DNA of 64,000 nucleotides from Gp13-AA77 sp035949375. Its GTDB lineage: Bacteria > Acidobacteriota > Terriglobia > UBA7540. Where the stretch lies: NCBI GenBank assembly GCA_035949375.1, contig DASZIG010000055.1, positions 43,870 through 107,869 of the forward strand. Direction: 5' to 3'. Shown here in pieces: positions 1 to 8,140 of this stretch. The notes under the pieces were generated by a model, which was given only the letters and a program-made list of their open reading frames with translations, had not been told where the DNA came from and made no database searches. Position numbers and translations under genes: made by a program. Numbering within the stretch: the stretch's first letter is position 1; the number at the start of each line of letters is the position of its first letter.

Positions 1-895
1 CCGCGAGCTGAAACTGGACGCCCTGGAATTCCGCGATGGCCTTGCCGAATTGGCGTCGCTCCTGGGCGTACCGTAAGGCGCAACCGAGAGCGCCTTCGGC
101 CACGCCGAGCATCTGCGCGCCGATTCCGATGCGGCCTTCATTCAGCGTCTCGATGGCGACCTTGTAGCCCTTGCCGGCCTGGCCGAGCACGTTGGCCTTC
201 GGCACGCGGCAATCCTCCAGGATCAGCTCGCAGGTGGACGAAGCGCGAATGCCCAGCTTGTCTTCCTTCTTGCCCACGCTGAAGCCCGGCGTGTTGCGGT
301 CCACCAGAAACGCCGTGATCCCGCGATAGCCGAGTTCGCGGTTTAGGGTGGCGAACAGCACGAAAATGCCGGCTTCCTTGGCGTTCGTGATCCAGAGCTT
401 GCGTCCGTTGAGGACGTAATCGCCGCCATCTTCGCGTGCGCGCGTTTCAAGTCCGAAGGCGTCGCTGCCGGAACCGGCCTCCGAGAGCGCATAGGCGCCC
501 ACCGTGTCGGATGCCAGGCGCGGCAGGAAAGCGCTCTTCTGGGCGTCGGTGCCCCAGCGCATGATCGCGTTCGACACCAGCGTGTTCTGGACGTCCACCA
601 CCACGCCGGCGGAGGCATCTACGCGGGAGAACTCCTCGATGGCGAGCACGGCCATGAAGAACGACCCGCCGCTGCCGCCGTAAGCCTCGGGGATGTGCAT
701 GCCCATGTAGCCCTGGGCGAAAAACTTGTCGATGAGATCGCGCCGGAAAACGCCCTCCCGGTCCATTTCCTCGACATGCGGCCGGATTTCGTTCTGCGCG
801 AACTCACGGGCCGCCGCCTGGAACAATTGTTCTTCGTCCGCCAGCACCGTCAGGGGGATTGCGGGCGCGATGGGGGCCATTGCTGTTTCAGCCAT
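1..895 (-). CDS. Acyl-CoA dehydrogenase, short/branched-chain type, 3' end beyond the window
   Basis: The reverse strand reads openly from an ATG at 895 to the window edge, about 298 residues. It shows the N-terminal helical domain, the middle beta domain with AYALSEAGSGSDAF and LWITNA, and the start of the C-terminal flavin-binding helices (RRQFGKAIAEFQGVQFQLA). These are signatures of FAD-dependent acyl-CoA dehydrogenases, which form 2-enoyl-CoA and pass electrons to ETF. The fit looks closest to the short/branched-chain subgroup. About 80-90 C-terminal residues, including the catalytic glutamate region, lie outside the window, so substrate class cannot be settled. It is probably co-directional with the RNase HI and zinc-ribbon genes, from which a low-complexity spacer separates it. 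Confidence 0.93.
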   Translation of the reverse strand, partial: MAETAMAPIAPAIPLTVLADEEQLFQAAAREFAQNEIRPHVEEMDREGVFRRDLIDKFFAQGYMGMHIPEAYGGSGGSFFMAVLAIEEFSRVDASAGVVVDVQNTLVSNAIMRWGTDAQKSAFLPRLASDTVGAYALSEAGSGSDAFGLETRAREDGGDYVLNGRKLWITNAKEAGIFVLFATLNRELGYRGITAFLVDRNTPGFSVGKKEDKLGIRASSTCELILEDCRVPKANVLGQAGKGYKVAIETLNEGRIGIGAQMLGVAEGALGCALRYAQERRQFGKAIAEFQGVQFQLA

Positions 896-900
896 AAGAG

Positions 901-992
901 CCTCTCAAGAAAAGAAGTCAGAAGTCAGAAATCAGAAGTCCTCAGCCAGAAGTCAGAGGCGAAATCGGGAGCGGAATCCTAACACCTAACCC
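901..992. repeat. Low-complexity intergenic word repeat (AGTCAGA / CCTAACCCC type)
   Basis: The gap between the dehydrogenase and the RNase HI gene is made of degenerate copies of AAGTCAGA (five or so), followed by CCTAACACCTAACCCCTAGC-type words. No open frame, hairpin or promoter was recognised. The CCTAACCCC words resemble those in the gap at 16393-16516. Confidence 0.7.
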
Positions 993-1442
993 CTAGCCCC
1001 TGACCCCTGTATTTCGATCCATGGCCCGATTCGCCAGCCGGTCCGCATGGCGGTTCTCTTCCCGGTAGACGTGGCGGATGGAGAACGATTCCAGCCGCGC
1101 GATCCGCTCCCGCGCCTGATCGTGCAGCGGCTTCAGGTCCGGGCTCTTCACTTTGTAGATCCCTTGTACCTGGCGCACCAGCAACTCCGAGTCCGAGAAG
1201 ACGCGCAGGCGCGGGCAGTTGTGGGCAAGGGCGTAGTCGAGTGCGGCCAGGAGCCCGTGATACTCGGCCACGTTGTTGGTGGCGCGGCCGAGAAATCCGC
1301 TGATTTCGTCGACCACCGTGCCTTCCGCGGACTCGATCACGGCTGCGAACGCCGCCGGCCCCGGATTGCCGCGCGAGCCGCCGTCAATGCGCGCCACCAG
1401 CCCGGAGTTCGGAGCGGCGGAATCTGGAGAGGCGGAGGTCAT
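993..1442 (-). CDS. RNase HI-family ribonuclease
   Basis: A 149-residue protein covering a single RNase H fold. The catalytic carboxylates of the family are all visible: D20 in IDGGSRGNPG, E60 in NNVAEYHGLL, D84 in FSDSELL and D134 in ENRHADRLAN. The family cleaves RNA in RNA-DNA hybrids. The IDGGSRGNPGPAA start and ENRHADRLAN end are typical of the short RnhA-like group often found beside a coiled-coil zinc-ribbon protein, as here, where that gene lies 36 bp upstream on the same strand. The two are probably co-transcribed. Whether this is the cell's main RNase HI cannot be told from the window. Confidence 0.92.
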   Translation of the reverse strand: MTSASPDSAAPNSGLVARIDGGSRGNPGPAAFAAVIESAEGTVVDEISGFLGRATNNVAEYHGLLAALDYALAHNCPRLRVFSDSELLVRQVQGIYKVKSPDLKPLHDQARERIARLESFSIRHVYREENRHADRLANRAMDRNTGVRG

Positions 1443-1478
1443 GGGTTTCGGGATTGCAAAGCGTCGCGGCGCGCCGGT

Positions 1479-2249
1479 TCAGATCTCGGGGCGGGACGGC
1501 GGGGCGGACATCACGACGCGCGTACCCTCCGCTCCCTTGTCAGTCGCAAGTTCGAGGTAGAAGAGAATACGGCCGCAATTCTCGCACGTGCGAAGGTCAT
1601 CGGAGCTGCGAACCTCATTGTAAAACTGCGGCCGCAGCTTCACGTGGCAGCCGCTGCACGAGGCGTCGATCACAGCCACCACGGCGGTGCCGCGGGACTT
1701 GCGGGCCCGTTCGTAGATCTGCAGTGTGGCCGGCGAGAGCGCGGCCGCGAGAGCCCGGCGGCGCTCCTGGTGACCGCTGCGCTCGGCGTCGTCCGTGGAA
1801 CGCTCGCCCTCGAGTTGCTTGATTTCGGCCGCCACGCGGGAGCGTTCGCTCTCAAGACGCGCGGCGGCATCGCGAACGTAACTCTCGAGCTGCTCGGCCT
1901 CCGACATCTCTTCGAGAATCCGGTCCTCAATGCCCCGGATCTTCTCTTCTTCGCCCTCGATCTCGTGGAGCATCGCCTTGTACTGCTCGTTGCTCTTCAA
2001 TTCGTAAAGCTGGTCTTTATGTTTTGCAATCTTTGCCCGAACGCTCTGCACCTCGACGTCCATGTCGCGCCGTTCCTTCTGATTGGCGGCCAAACGCGCC
2101 TTGCGTTCCTCATAGGCGTGCAGAAAGGCATTCAACTGATCTTGAATCTGTCTGATTTGGCCTGGGATGGCGTCAATCCGTAACGTAAGGACGCCGATCG
2201 ACTGATCGACCTCCTGGAGATCTCTCACCGTCTGAACATCGGGGTGCAA
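1479..2249 (-). CDS. Coiled-coil C4 zinc-ribbon protein (DUF164/zf-RING_7 type)
   Basis: A 256-residue protein. Roughly residues 5-170 are charged heptad-like helix (long coiled coil). The C-terminus carries a four-cysteine zinc ribbon, CSGCH and CENCGR, separated by about 22 residues. This is the layout of the DUF164/C4-type zinc-ribbon family, implicated in nucleic-acid binding but without a settled function. The gene lies immediately upstream of the RNase HI-like gene, a pairing seen in several phyla, which suggests an RNA/DNA-hybrid or translation-linked role (inference). About 20 residues follow the zinc ribbon. Confidence 0.88.
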   Translation of the reverse strand: MHPDVQTVRDLQEVDQSIGVLTLRIDAIPGQIRQIQDQLNAFLHAYEERKARLAANQKERRDMDVEVQSVRAKIAKHKDQLYELKSNEQYKAMLHEIEGEEEKIRGIEDRILEEMSEAEQLESYVRDAAARLESERSRVAAEIKQLEGERSTDDAERSGHQERRRALAAALSPATLQIYERARKSRGTAVVAVIDASCSGCHVKLRPQFYNEVRSSDDLRTCENCGRILFYLELATDKGAEGTRVVMSAPPSRPEI

Positions 2250-2341
2250 AATTGCTCCTGTCTACTTGCCTGGGACAGCGGGCTGTCCGGTTCTCTGACC
2301 ATGTGCGTGTCCCCTATTCTTGCACAGGAGCGCCTGAGCTT

Positions 2342-4027
2342 TCAATCAAACCGCGGACGGGTGACGGCGCCTTCAGACGCTGAGGCCACGAGCGACGCGT
2401 ACTTGGCATAGACGCCGGCCTTGTAGCGCGGCTCCGGAGCTCTCCAGCCGGCGAGACGCTTCACCAGTTCCTGCTCGTCCAGCTCCACTTCCAGGCGGCG
2501 TCCGTCGATGTCGATTACGATCGTGTCGCCTTCCGCGATCGCCGCGATGGGCCCGCCGCGAGCGGCTTCCGGCGCCACGTGCCCGATCATCAGGCCGCGC
2601 GTGGCGCCGCTGAAGCGGCCGTCAGTGACGAGAGCCACGGTCTCGCCCAGGCCTTCGCCGACGATGGCGCCGGTCACACCGAGCATCTCGCGCATGCCGG
2701 GTCCGCCGCGCGGACCCTCGTAGCGGATCACCACGACGTCGCCGGCGTGGACGCGCTTGCCGGTGACGGCCTTCATCGCGTCCTCCTCGCGCTCGAAGAC
2801 GCGCGCGGGCCCGCGATGCGACAGGCGCTCGTGGCCTGACACTTTGACCACGGCGCCTTCCGGGGCGAGATTGCCTTTGAGAATCACCAGGCCTCCGCTC
2901 GACTTCAGTGGATTCGAGGCGCTGCGCACCACGTCCTGGCCCGGCGTCTCAACGGCCGCGCGCGCCTCTTCGCCGAGCGTCCGTCCCGTCACGGTCAGGG
3001 CCTCTCCGTGCAGCAGCCCGCCTTCGAGCATGCGCCAGGCCACCAGCGGGATTCCACCCGCCTTGTGCAGATCGACGGCCATGTAACGCCCGGCCGGCTT
3101 CAGGTCGGCCAGAATCGGCGTCCGCGCGCTGATGCGATCGAAGTCATCGAGCGCGAGCGGCACTCCCACCTCGCGCGCCATCGCCAGCAGGTGCAGAACG
3201 GCGTTGGTGGACCCGGCGGTGGCGGCCACGGCGGCGATAGCATTCTCAAAAGCCTCGCGTGTGAGAATGTCACGGGGACGCAGGTTGCTGCGCAACACCT
3301 CCATGACCAGCCGTCCGGCCGCCTCCGCCACCTTGTCTTTCGCGGGATCGGTGGCGGGCACGCTGTTCGAGCCGAGCGGCGACAGGCCGATCAGCTCCAT
3401 CACCATCGACATGGTGTTGGCGGTGAACTGGCCGCCGCAGGCGCCCGCGCCCGGGCAGGCCACGTTCTCGAGGTGCTTCAGCTCCTGATCGGTCATCAGG
3501 CCGACCGCATGGGCTCCGATCGCCTCGTACACGTCGCCGACCGTTACTTCGCGACCATCGAAGTTGCCGGGCGCAATCGATCCGCCGTAGAGCACGAGCC
3601 CGGGAACATTCAGCCGGGCGAGCGCCATGGCTCCCGCCGGGATGGTCTTGTCGCAGCCCACCAGGACGACCATGGCGTCAAACATGTGCCCGCGCCCCAC
3701 CAGTTCGATGGAGTCCGCGATTACTTCGCGGCTGACCAGCGGCGCTTTCATGCCTTCGGTCCCCATCACGATCCCGTCCGAGATCGAAATGGTGTTGAAC
3801 TCCATGGGAGTGCCGCCCCCGGCCCGCACTCCGGCCTTTATGCGCTCCGCCAGCTTGCGATGATGGAAATTGCAGGGCATGGTCTCGGTCCAACTGTGGG
3901 CCACTCCCACAATGGGACGCGCCAGGTCCGCATCGTTGAACCCGATGGCCTTGAGCATGGAGCGCGCGCCGGCGCGCTCCGGGCCGTCCGTGATGGTGCC
4001 GCTCCAATGCTTGGGATCAAATTCCAT
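2342..4027 (-). CDS. ilvD: Dihydroxy-acid dehydratase
   Basis: A full-length 561-residue IlvD/Edd-family enzyme. It dehydrates 2,3-dihydroxy-3-methylbutanoate and 2,3-dihydroxy-3-methylpentanoate to the 2-keto acids in valine, isoleucine and leucine synthesis. Iron-sulfur ligand candidates are visible at C52 (TMPCNFHH), C125 (VGCDKTIPAGAMA) and C197 (ACPGAGACGGQFTANTM), a spacing typical of IlvD. The C-terminal RGGPGMREMLG and TDGRFSGATRG motifs are also present. The ATG is preceded by the strong Shine-Dalgarno GGAGGAGGAG. The gene stands alone: no ilvB, ilvN, ilvC or leu genes are in the window. Confidence 0.98.
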   Translation of the reverse strand: MEFDPKHWSGTITDGPERAGARSMLKAIGFNDADLARPIVGVAHSWTETMPCNFHHRKLAERIKAGVRAGGGTPMEFNTISISDGIVMGTEGMKAPLVSREVIADSIELVGRGHMFDAMVVLVGCDKTIPAGAMALARLNVPGLVLYGGSIAPGNFDGREVTVGDVYEAIGAHAVGLMTDQELKHLENVACPGAGACGGQFTANTMSMVMELIGLSPLGSNSVPATDPAKDKVAEAAGRLVMEVLRSNLRPRDILTREAFENAIAAVAATAGSTNAVLHLLAMAREVGVPLALDDFDRISARTPILADLKPAGRYMAVDLHKAGGIPLVAWRMLEGGLLHGEALTVTGRTLGEEARAAVETPGQDVVRSASNPLKSSGGLVILKGNLAPEGAVVKVSGHERLSHRGPARVFEREEDAMKAVTGKRVHAGDVVVIRYEGPRGGPGMREMLGVTGAIVGEGLGETVALVTDGRFSGATRGLMIGHVAPEAARGGPIAAIAEGDTIVIDIDGRRLEVELDEQELVKRLAGWRAPEPRYKAGVYAKYASLVASASEGAVTRPRFD

Positions 4028-4107
4028 GAACTCTCCTCCTCCGCAAGGCTGCCGGCGATTGCCCGCCGCCGTACCGCCCCACTATACTACCTGCGGAGCG
4101 GCCCCGA

Positions 4108-4147
4108 GGGCCACCGAAGTGACACCGAAGCGACATCGAAGCGACAT
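4108..4147. repeat. Short degenerate 12-13 bp tandem repeat in a divergent promoter region
   Basis: Three imperfect units of CACCGAAGYGACA lie between the divergently transcribed ilvD and the secreted-protein gene. They might be slippage products or regulator sites. No known operator was recognised. Confidence 0.45.
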
Positions 4148-4265
4148 GATGAGCGAAGAATCCTTCCACGCTGACCCGCAAGTGAGGATGGTACTGGGTC
4201 AGTTTGGAATTTGTATCGCACGGCGCGGAGTAGATCAGCAACCACCCCGGCCTTCGGCCACCCTA

Positions 4266-5084
4266 ATGTCGCTCCGATGGATCGTGCTTCTGCTCGCCTT
4301 TACCCAGCCCGCGACGGCCTTGGCGGGCGACCTCAAGCCCGAAACGGTCGCCGCCTTCAACCGCTACGTAACCTTGAGCGAGACGCGGATCGAAAAGCAG
4401 GTGGGCGATCCGGCCGCGTTTCTCTACATCAACACCCTGCCCGCCACCGAGCGCGACCGCGCCTTCGCGTCCCTCAAGCGCGGCGAGATTTACATCGCCC
4501 CAATGGTCACGCTCGATCCTTCCGGCCGGACCATCGACGTGCCCCAGGGCCTCGTCCATCACTGGGTGGGCGCGGTGTTCGTTCCCGGCGTCTCCATGGA
4601 GGGTACGCTCAAGGTGATGGAGGATTACGACCACAAGAGCGACGCTTATCCCGAAGTGACGCGCTCCCGCCTGCTCCGGCGCGACGGGGATCACATCCAG
4701 GCCTTCATGCGCCTGCACCAGCATCATGTGGTCACGGTGACGCTCGACGCGGAGTTTGACGTCCACTACGTCGACGTCGATCCGCGGCATTGGTACGCGC
4801 TCTCCCATTCGACGAGCGTCCGGCAGGTGCAGAATCCCGGCAAGCCCGACGAGCGCGTTTTGCCTGAGGGGCAGGGCGACGGCTTCCTGTGGCAACTCGA
4901 CTCTTACTGGCAATATCTGGAACAGGACGGCGGCGTCTACGTGGAGCTGGAAGCCATCTCGCTCACGCGCGATGTGCCAAGCGGCCTCGGCTGGCTGGTC
5001 AAGCCTTTCATCACCAGCGTCCCGCGTGAATCGCTCCAGAGCACGCTGGAATCGACGCGGAAGACGGTCTTAAGAAGGCAGTAG
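4266..5084 (+). CDS. Secreted protein of unknown function, possibly START/SRPBCC-like
   Basis: A 272-residue protein. The ATG at 4266 is chosen, although the frame stays open upstream, because it gives a clean signal peptide: MSLRWIVLLLAFTQPATALA, with cleavage before GDLKPE. The mature part is predicted alpha/beta without cysteines. The segments YDHKSDAYPEVTRSRLLRR, FDVHYVDVDPRHWYALSHST and GVYVELEAISLTRDVPSGLGW, then a C-terminal helix, recall lipid-binding SRPBCC folds (weak inference). It is divergent from ilvD and convergent with the MDR gene, so it is probably monocistronic. The exact function is unknown. Confidence 0.8.
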   Translation: MSLRWIVLLLAFTQPATALAGDLKPETVAAFNRYVTLSETRIEKQVGDPAAFLYINTLPATERDRAFASLKRGEIYIAPMVTLDPSGRTIDVPQGLVHHWVGAVFVPGVSMEGTLKVMEDYDHKSDAYPEVTRSRLLRRDGDHIQAFMRLHQHHVVTVTLDAEFDVHYVDVDPRHWYALSHSTSVRQVQNPGKPDERVLPEGQGDGFLWQLDSYWQYLEQDGGVYVELEAISLTRDVPSGLGWLVKPFITSVPRESLQSTLESTRKTVLRRQ

Positions 5085-5286
5085 GCAGTAGACGGTAGGC
5101 AGTCAGCAGTTGTTCGTTATTCGGCAGGTTCGTAGATCGTTGTTCGTAGATCGTGGCGGACTCTTGTCAGCACGCCATTCTCTGGCAGATCGACACTGTG
5201 GGGACCACGAACTACGATCAACGAACCACGAACCGTCAACGACGCGCCACTGGTGGACTCGAAGCAACTGACCACTGACCACTGCT
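5085..5286. repeat. Nested imperfect inverted low-complexity repeat between convergent genes
   Basis: The gap is built of words. Outer left arm: GGCAGTAGGCAGTAGACGG type; outer right arm, just before the next stop codon: AACTGACCACTGACCACTGC, its approximate reverse complement. Inner left arm: TTCGTAGATCGTTGTTCGTA; inner right arm: ACTACGATCAACGAACCACG. Folding would give a long imperfect hairpin filling the gap between two convergent genes, which could serve as a bidirectional terminator (inference). Confidence 0.7.
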
Positions 5287-6315
5287 TTACGGATGCAAAA
5301 TGATCTTGCCGAACAAGTCCCGATCTTCCATCTTCTTCTGCGCCGCGGCGGCCTCGCGCAGGGGGAAGACCGAGTCGATCACCGCCCTCACCTTGCGCTG
5401 TCCGATGAATTTCAGCACCTCGAGCAGTTCCCCTTTGCTTCCCATGAACGACCCGAGCAGGGTGCGTTGCCGGCCGTAGAGCATGCGCAGATTCAGCCGG
5501 GCGTCGTCGCCGGAAGTCGTCCCGCAGGTGACGAAGCGGCCATACGTGGCGAGCGACTCGAAGCAATCCTCCCAGACGGCTGAGCCCACGTGGTCGACCA
5601 CCACGTCCACCCCGCGCTTATCCGTCAGCCGCCGCACTTCCCCGGCAATGGATTGCCTGCGGTGATTGATCACTTCGTCGGCGCCGAGGTCGCGCGCCTT
5701 TTCGAGCTTGGCATCGGTGCCGGCCACCGCAATCACGCGCGCCGACATCAGCTTGGCAATCTGGATGGCCACGCTGCCCACCCCGGACCCGGCCGCCATG
5801 ACCAGCACGTCCTCGCCGGGCCGAAGCTGGGCGCGCGTCATCAGCATGTGCCAGGCCGTGACCGACACCAGGGGCACGGCCGCGGCTTCGTCAAAGGTCA
5901 GGTCGCCGGGAATGGGGATCACATTCATCTCCGGCGACTTCACGTATTCGGCGTAGCCGCCGTCCACCATCACGCCAAACAGCGTATAGCTGCGGCAGGC
6001 GCTGTCGAGCCCCTTGAAGCATTGCTCGCACTGGCCGCAGCTGATGCCGGGCGAGAGCAGGACGCGGTCGCCGGTCTTCACCCGCCGCACCAGGCTTCCC
6101 ACCGCCGCCACTTCGCCGGAAATGTCGCTGCCGACGATATGCGGCATCGCGAGTTTCCAACTTGCCGTGCCCTTGCGCAGCCAGATGTCGAGATGGTTCA
6201 GGGCGCAGGCCGCCACTTGAACCAGAACCTCGTTGGCCGCGATCTCGGGCTTGGGCGCGTCCTCGTACTTCAGGACGTCCACACCGCCATGTTCGTGAAA
6301 TCGGACTGCTTTCAC
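5287..6315 (-). CDS. Zinc-binding MDR-family alcohol dehydrogenase / quinone oxidoreductase-like
   Basis: A 342-residue medium-chain dehydrogenase/reductase. The GTG at 6315 is preferred because it sits just after AAAGGGAGGC and starts at the usual VKAVRFHEHGGVDVL; an in-frame ATG further upstream has no such support. The N-terminal GroES-like domain carries the structural zinc lobe C-x2-C-x2-C-x7-C (GQCEQCFKGLDSAC). The Rossmann domain has MAAGSGVGSVAIQIAK and a downstream VDVVVDHVG. Enzymes of this type oxidise alcohols or reduce enones or quinones with NAD(P)H; the substrate is not predictable here. The PIN-domain gene starts about 50 bp upstream on the same strand. Confidence 0.9.
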   Translation of the reverse strand: MKAVRFHEHGGVDVLKYEDAPKPEIAANEVLVQVAACALNHLDIWLRKGTASWKLAMPHIVGSDISGEVAAVGSLVRRVKTGDRVLLSPGISCGQCEQCFKGLDSACRSYTLFGVMVDGGYAEYVKSPEMNVIPIPGDLTFDEAAAVPLVSVTAWHMLMTRAQLRPGEDVLVMAAGSGVGSVAIQIAKLMSARVIAVAGTDAKLEKARDLGADEVINHRRQSIAGEVRRLTDKRGVDVVVDHVGSAVWEDCFESLATYGRFVTCGTTSGDDARLNLRMLYGRQRTLLGSFMGSKGELLEVLKFIGQRKVRAVIDSVFPLREAAAAQKKMEDRDLFGKIILHP

Positions 6316-6364
6316 CCGATGCCTCCCTTTTTCTTCATTTGAGGTTCGCTCGCCCCGCGCACGA

Positions 6365-6745
6365 TCACCAGATGAGTTTGAGCCCATCGTAAAGGCTGAA
6401 TTTCTGATCGGGCGTTACGACCGGGATATTCTCGCTCAGAGCCTGGGCGATGATCTGGCGGTCGAAGGGATCACTATGTGCGAGGGGCAGATCGAAAAGC
6501 AAGAAGGCGTGATCGCCGGTGTAGGGCAGGATGCGGATGCCCAGGTCCGTGAGGGCCTGGCGGGCGTCGCCGTCTGAAAACGTCAGCTTGCCAAGCGACT
6601 GCTTGATCGCAATCTCGGAAAGAGAAATCGCACTCAGTTCGACCACGTTGCCCGAACTCTTCAGCGCCGCTCGTGCGCGCCGCGTCAGCCGTTCCGGTTC
6701 TGACGCTGCCCAGATCAGAACAGCGGTGTCCAACAACAAACGCAT
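6365..6745 (-). CDS. PIN-domain toxin (VapC-like)
   Basis: A 126-residue PIN-domain protein. The acidic nuclease residues are visible as D6 in LLLDTAVLIWA, E44 in SLSEIAIKQS, D95 in HSDPFDRQIIAQAL and D112 in VVTPDQKF. PIN toxins cleave RNA, often tRNA or rRNA, when their antitoxin is lost. The ATG directly abuts the TGA of the upstream Phd-type antitoxin gene (TGAATG), so the two are translationally coupled. The last residues GLKLIW are typical of this PIN subgroup. The RNA target is not predictable. Confidence 0.92.
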   Translation of the reverse strand: MRLLLDTAVLIWAASEPERLTRRARAALKSSGNVVELSAISLSEIAIKQSLGKLTFSDGDARQALTDLGIRILPYTGDHAFLLFDLPLAHSDPFDRQIIAQALSENIPVVTPDQKFSLYDGLKLIW

Positions 6746-6991
6746 TCAATAACGCCCTTCAATGAAGCCTTGCACGTCGTCAGGGGTCATGGGCTTCCAC
6801 CAATCCCTGTCGAGGATTTGGACCTTGCCCTTGAGAGTGCCGAGCTTCCTGCCGGTGCGGACGGGCTTCTTCGTGCGCACGATATCGACCACCGGCACGC
6901 CTCGCCGGCAGATGGTGACGGATTCACCATCCTCGACCGCCTTGATCAGCTTCGGAAGCCTGTTCTTTGCGTCGGCCACGTTGAGTTGCAT
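6746..6991 (-). CDS. Antitoxin of the Phd/YefM family
   Basis: An 81-residue protein with the prevent-host-death N-terminus MQLNVADAKNRLPKLIKAVE and GESVTICRRGVPVVDIVRTK, the DNA-binding and dimerisation part of Phd/YefM antitoxins. The C-terminal third (DWWKPMTPDDVQGFIEG) should be the toxin-binding tail. It precedes the PIN-domain gene with no gap, as expected for a type II toxin-antitoxin operon that represses its own promoter. No obvious operator palindrome was found in the bases before the ATG. Confidence 0.92.
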   Translation of the reverse strand: MQLNVADAKNRLPKLIKAVEDGESVTICRRGVPVVDIVRTKKPVRTGRKLGTLKGKVQILDRDWWKPMTPDDVQGFIEGRY

Positions 6992-7117
6992 ACGTCCAGA
7001 TCATAGCCATCTGAGATGGCCATGTCAAATGTTGGGCAGACGCTCCCACGGCATGAGTTACGTCTGCGATTCTCGCCTTCGTGGCTCGCAGAGTTTTTTC
7101 TCCGTCTTCTCTGTGCT

Positions 7118-7146
7118 CTCTGTGGTGAAAGGCATTTACCACAGAG
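7118..7146. repeat. Hairpin of the CTCTGTGGT/ACCACAGAG word family
   Basis: CTCTGTGGT (7118-7126) and ACCACAGAG (7138-7146) form a perfect 9-bp inverted repeat with an 11-nt loop. It sits in a gap of over 300 bp (6992-7318) between the divergent antitoxin and xdhC genes, within CTCCGTCTTCTCTGTGCTC-type low-complexity sequence. The rest of the gap holds no gene I can support. A related ACACAGAGAGCAC word lies near 43858. Confidence 0.7.
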
Positions 7147-7318
7147 GCCACGGAGGACGCGGTGGTTGAAAAGAGCTGACAGGTGAAGGTCCCATGAAAG
7201 GTCAATTCCGATCGGCGAGGCCGGCGGGCCCCTGTGGCCTGCGTGGTGAGAGCCTTGCCTGACGATCGCGCCCTCAATTGACTCCGCCCGAGCCCGAGTC
7301 TAACCTAATCATGAAGCT

Positions 7319-8140
7319 ATGGACATCTTTGCTGAAATCGCGCGGCTGCGCAAAGAAGGCCGCAAGGCGGCGCTCGCCACCATCATCAACGTGCAGGGCT
7401 CGGTGCCGAGCTACGAGACCTCGAAGATTCTGATCCGCGACGACGGCTCGATCCTCGGGACCGTCGGCGGCGGATGCGTTGAGGCTGACGTCTGGTCGGC
7501 GGCCCAGGACGTGATGCGCGAAGAGAAGCCGCGCCGCATGCACTTCAACCTGAACGAGAGGCCCGATGCCGACCAGGGACTGGTTTGCGGCGGATCACTC
7601 GACATCTTCATTGAGCCTATCCTGGCCACGCCCACCCTGTACCTGTTCGGCGGCGGGCACGTCTCCCTTTCGATTTCCAAGGCGGCCGCTCTCGCCGGAT
7701 TTGAGACGGTCGTGGTGGACGATCGCGAAGCCTTTGCCAACAAGGATCGCTTTCCGGAGGCGCTCGAGACTTACGCCGGCGAGTGGGACCAGAGTTTTGC
7801 CCGGCTTCAGCCGAACCATTTCTCGTACCTGGTAATCGCCACGCGCGGCCACAAGGGCGATCTCGCCTGCCTGCGCTGGGCATTGACCACCCCGGCGCGC
7901 TTCATCGGCATGATCGGCAGCAGACGCAAGCTGATCGAGTTCTCGAAGGTGCTGACGGCAGAGGGCGTGTCCGAAAGCCAGATCGAGCGCGTCCACTCGC
8001 CCGTCGGACTCGACATCGGCGCGCTCACGCCGGGGGAAATCGCCGTGGCCGTGGTGGCGGAGATGATCGCCGTCCGGCGCAGCGCGGTCCCCTCCGCGCC
8101 TCCGATGACTTACCGTCCGAAGGCCCATCAAGCGTCATGA
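7319..8140 (+). CDS. XdhC/CoxI-family protein
   Basis: A 273-residue protein with the XdhC N-terminal segment (ATIINVQGSVPSYETSKILI, GTVGGGCVEADVW, LVCGGSLDIFIEP) and a C-terminal Rossmann-like domain (LYLFGGGHVSLSISKAAALAG, GMIGSRRKL, IGALTPGEIAVAVVAEMIA). The family delivers and sulfurates molybdenum cofactor for xanthine-dehydrogenase-type enzymes. Its stop overlaps the ATG of the next gene (ATGA), giving a two-gene operon with a MocA-like nucleotidyltransferase, a common pairing. No molybdo-hydroxylase subunit gene is in the window, so the client enzyme must lie elsewhere. Confidence 0.93.
   Translation: MDIFAEIARLRKEGRKAALATIINVQGSVPSYETSKILIRDDGSILGTVGGGCVEADVWSAAQDVMREEKPRRMHFNLNERPDADQGLVCGGSLDIFIEPILATPTLYLFGGGHVSLSISKAAALAGFETVVVDDREAFANKDRFPEALETYAGEWDQSFARLQPNHFSYLVIATRGHKGDLACLRWALTTPARFIGMIGSRRKLIEFSKVLTAEGVSESQIERVHSPVGLDIGALTPGEIAVAVVAEMIAVRRSAVPSAPPMTYRPKAHQAS

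Noticed and set aside
3008..4174. Long open frame on the plus strand opposite ilvD
   Set aside because: High GC leaves antisense frames open; the protein has no domain and the minus-strand ilvD is certain.
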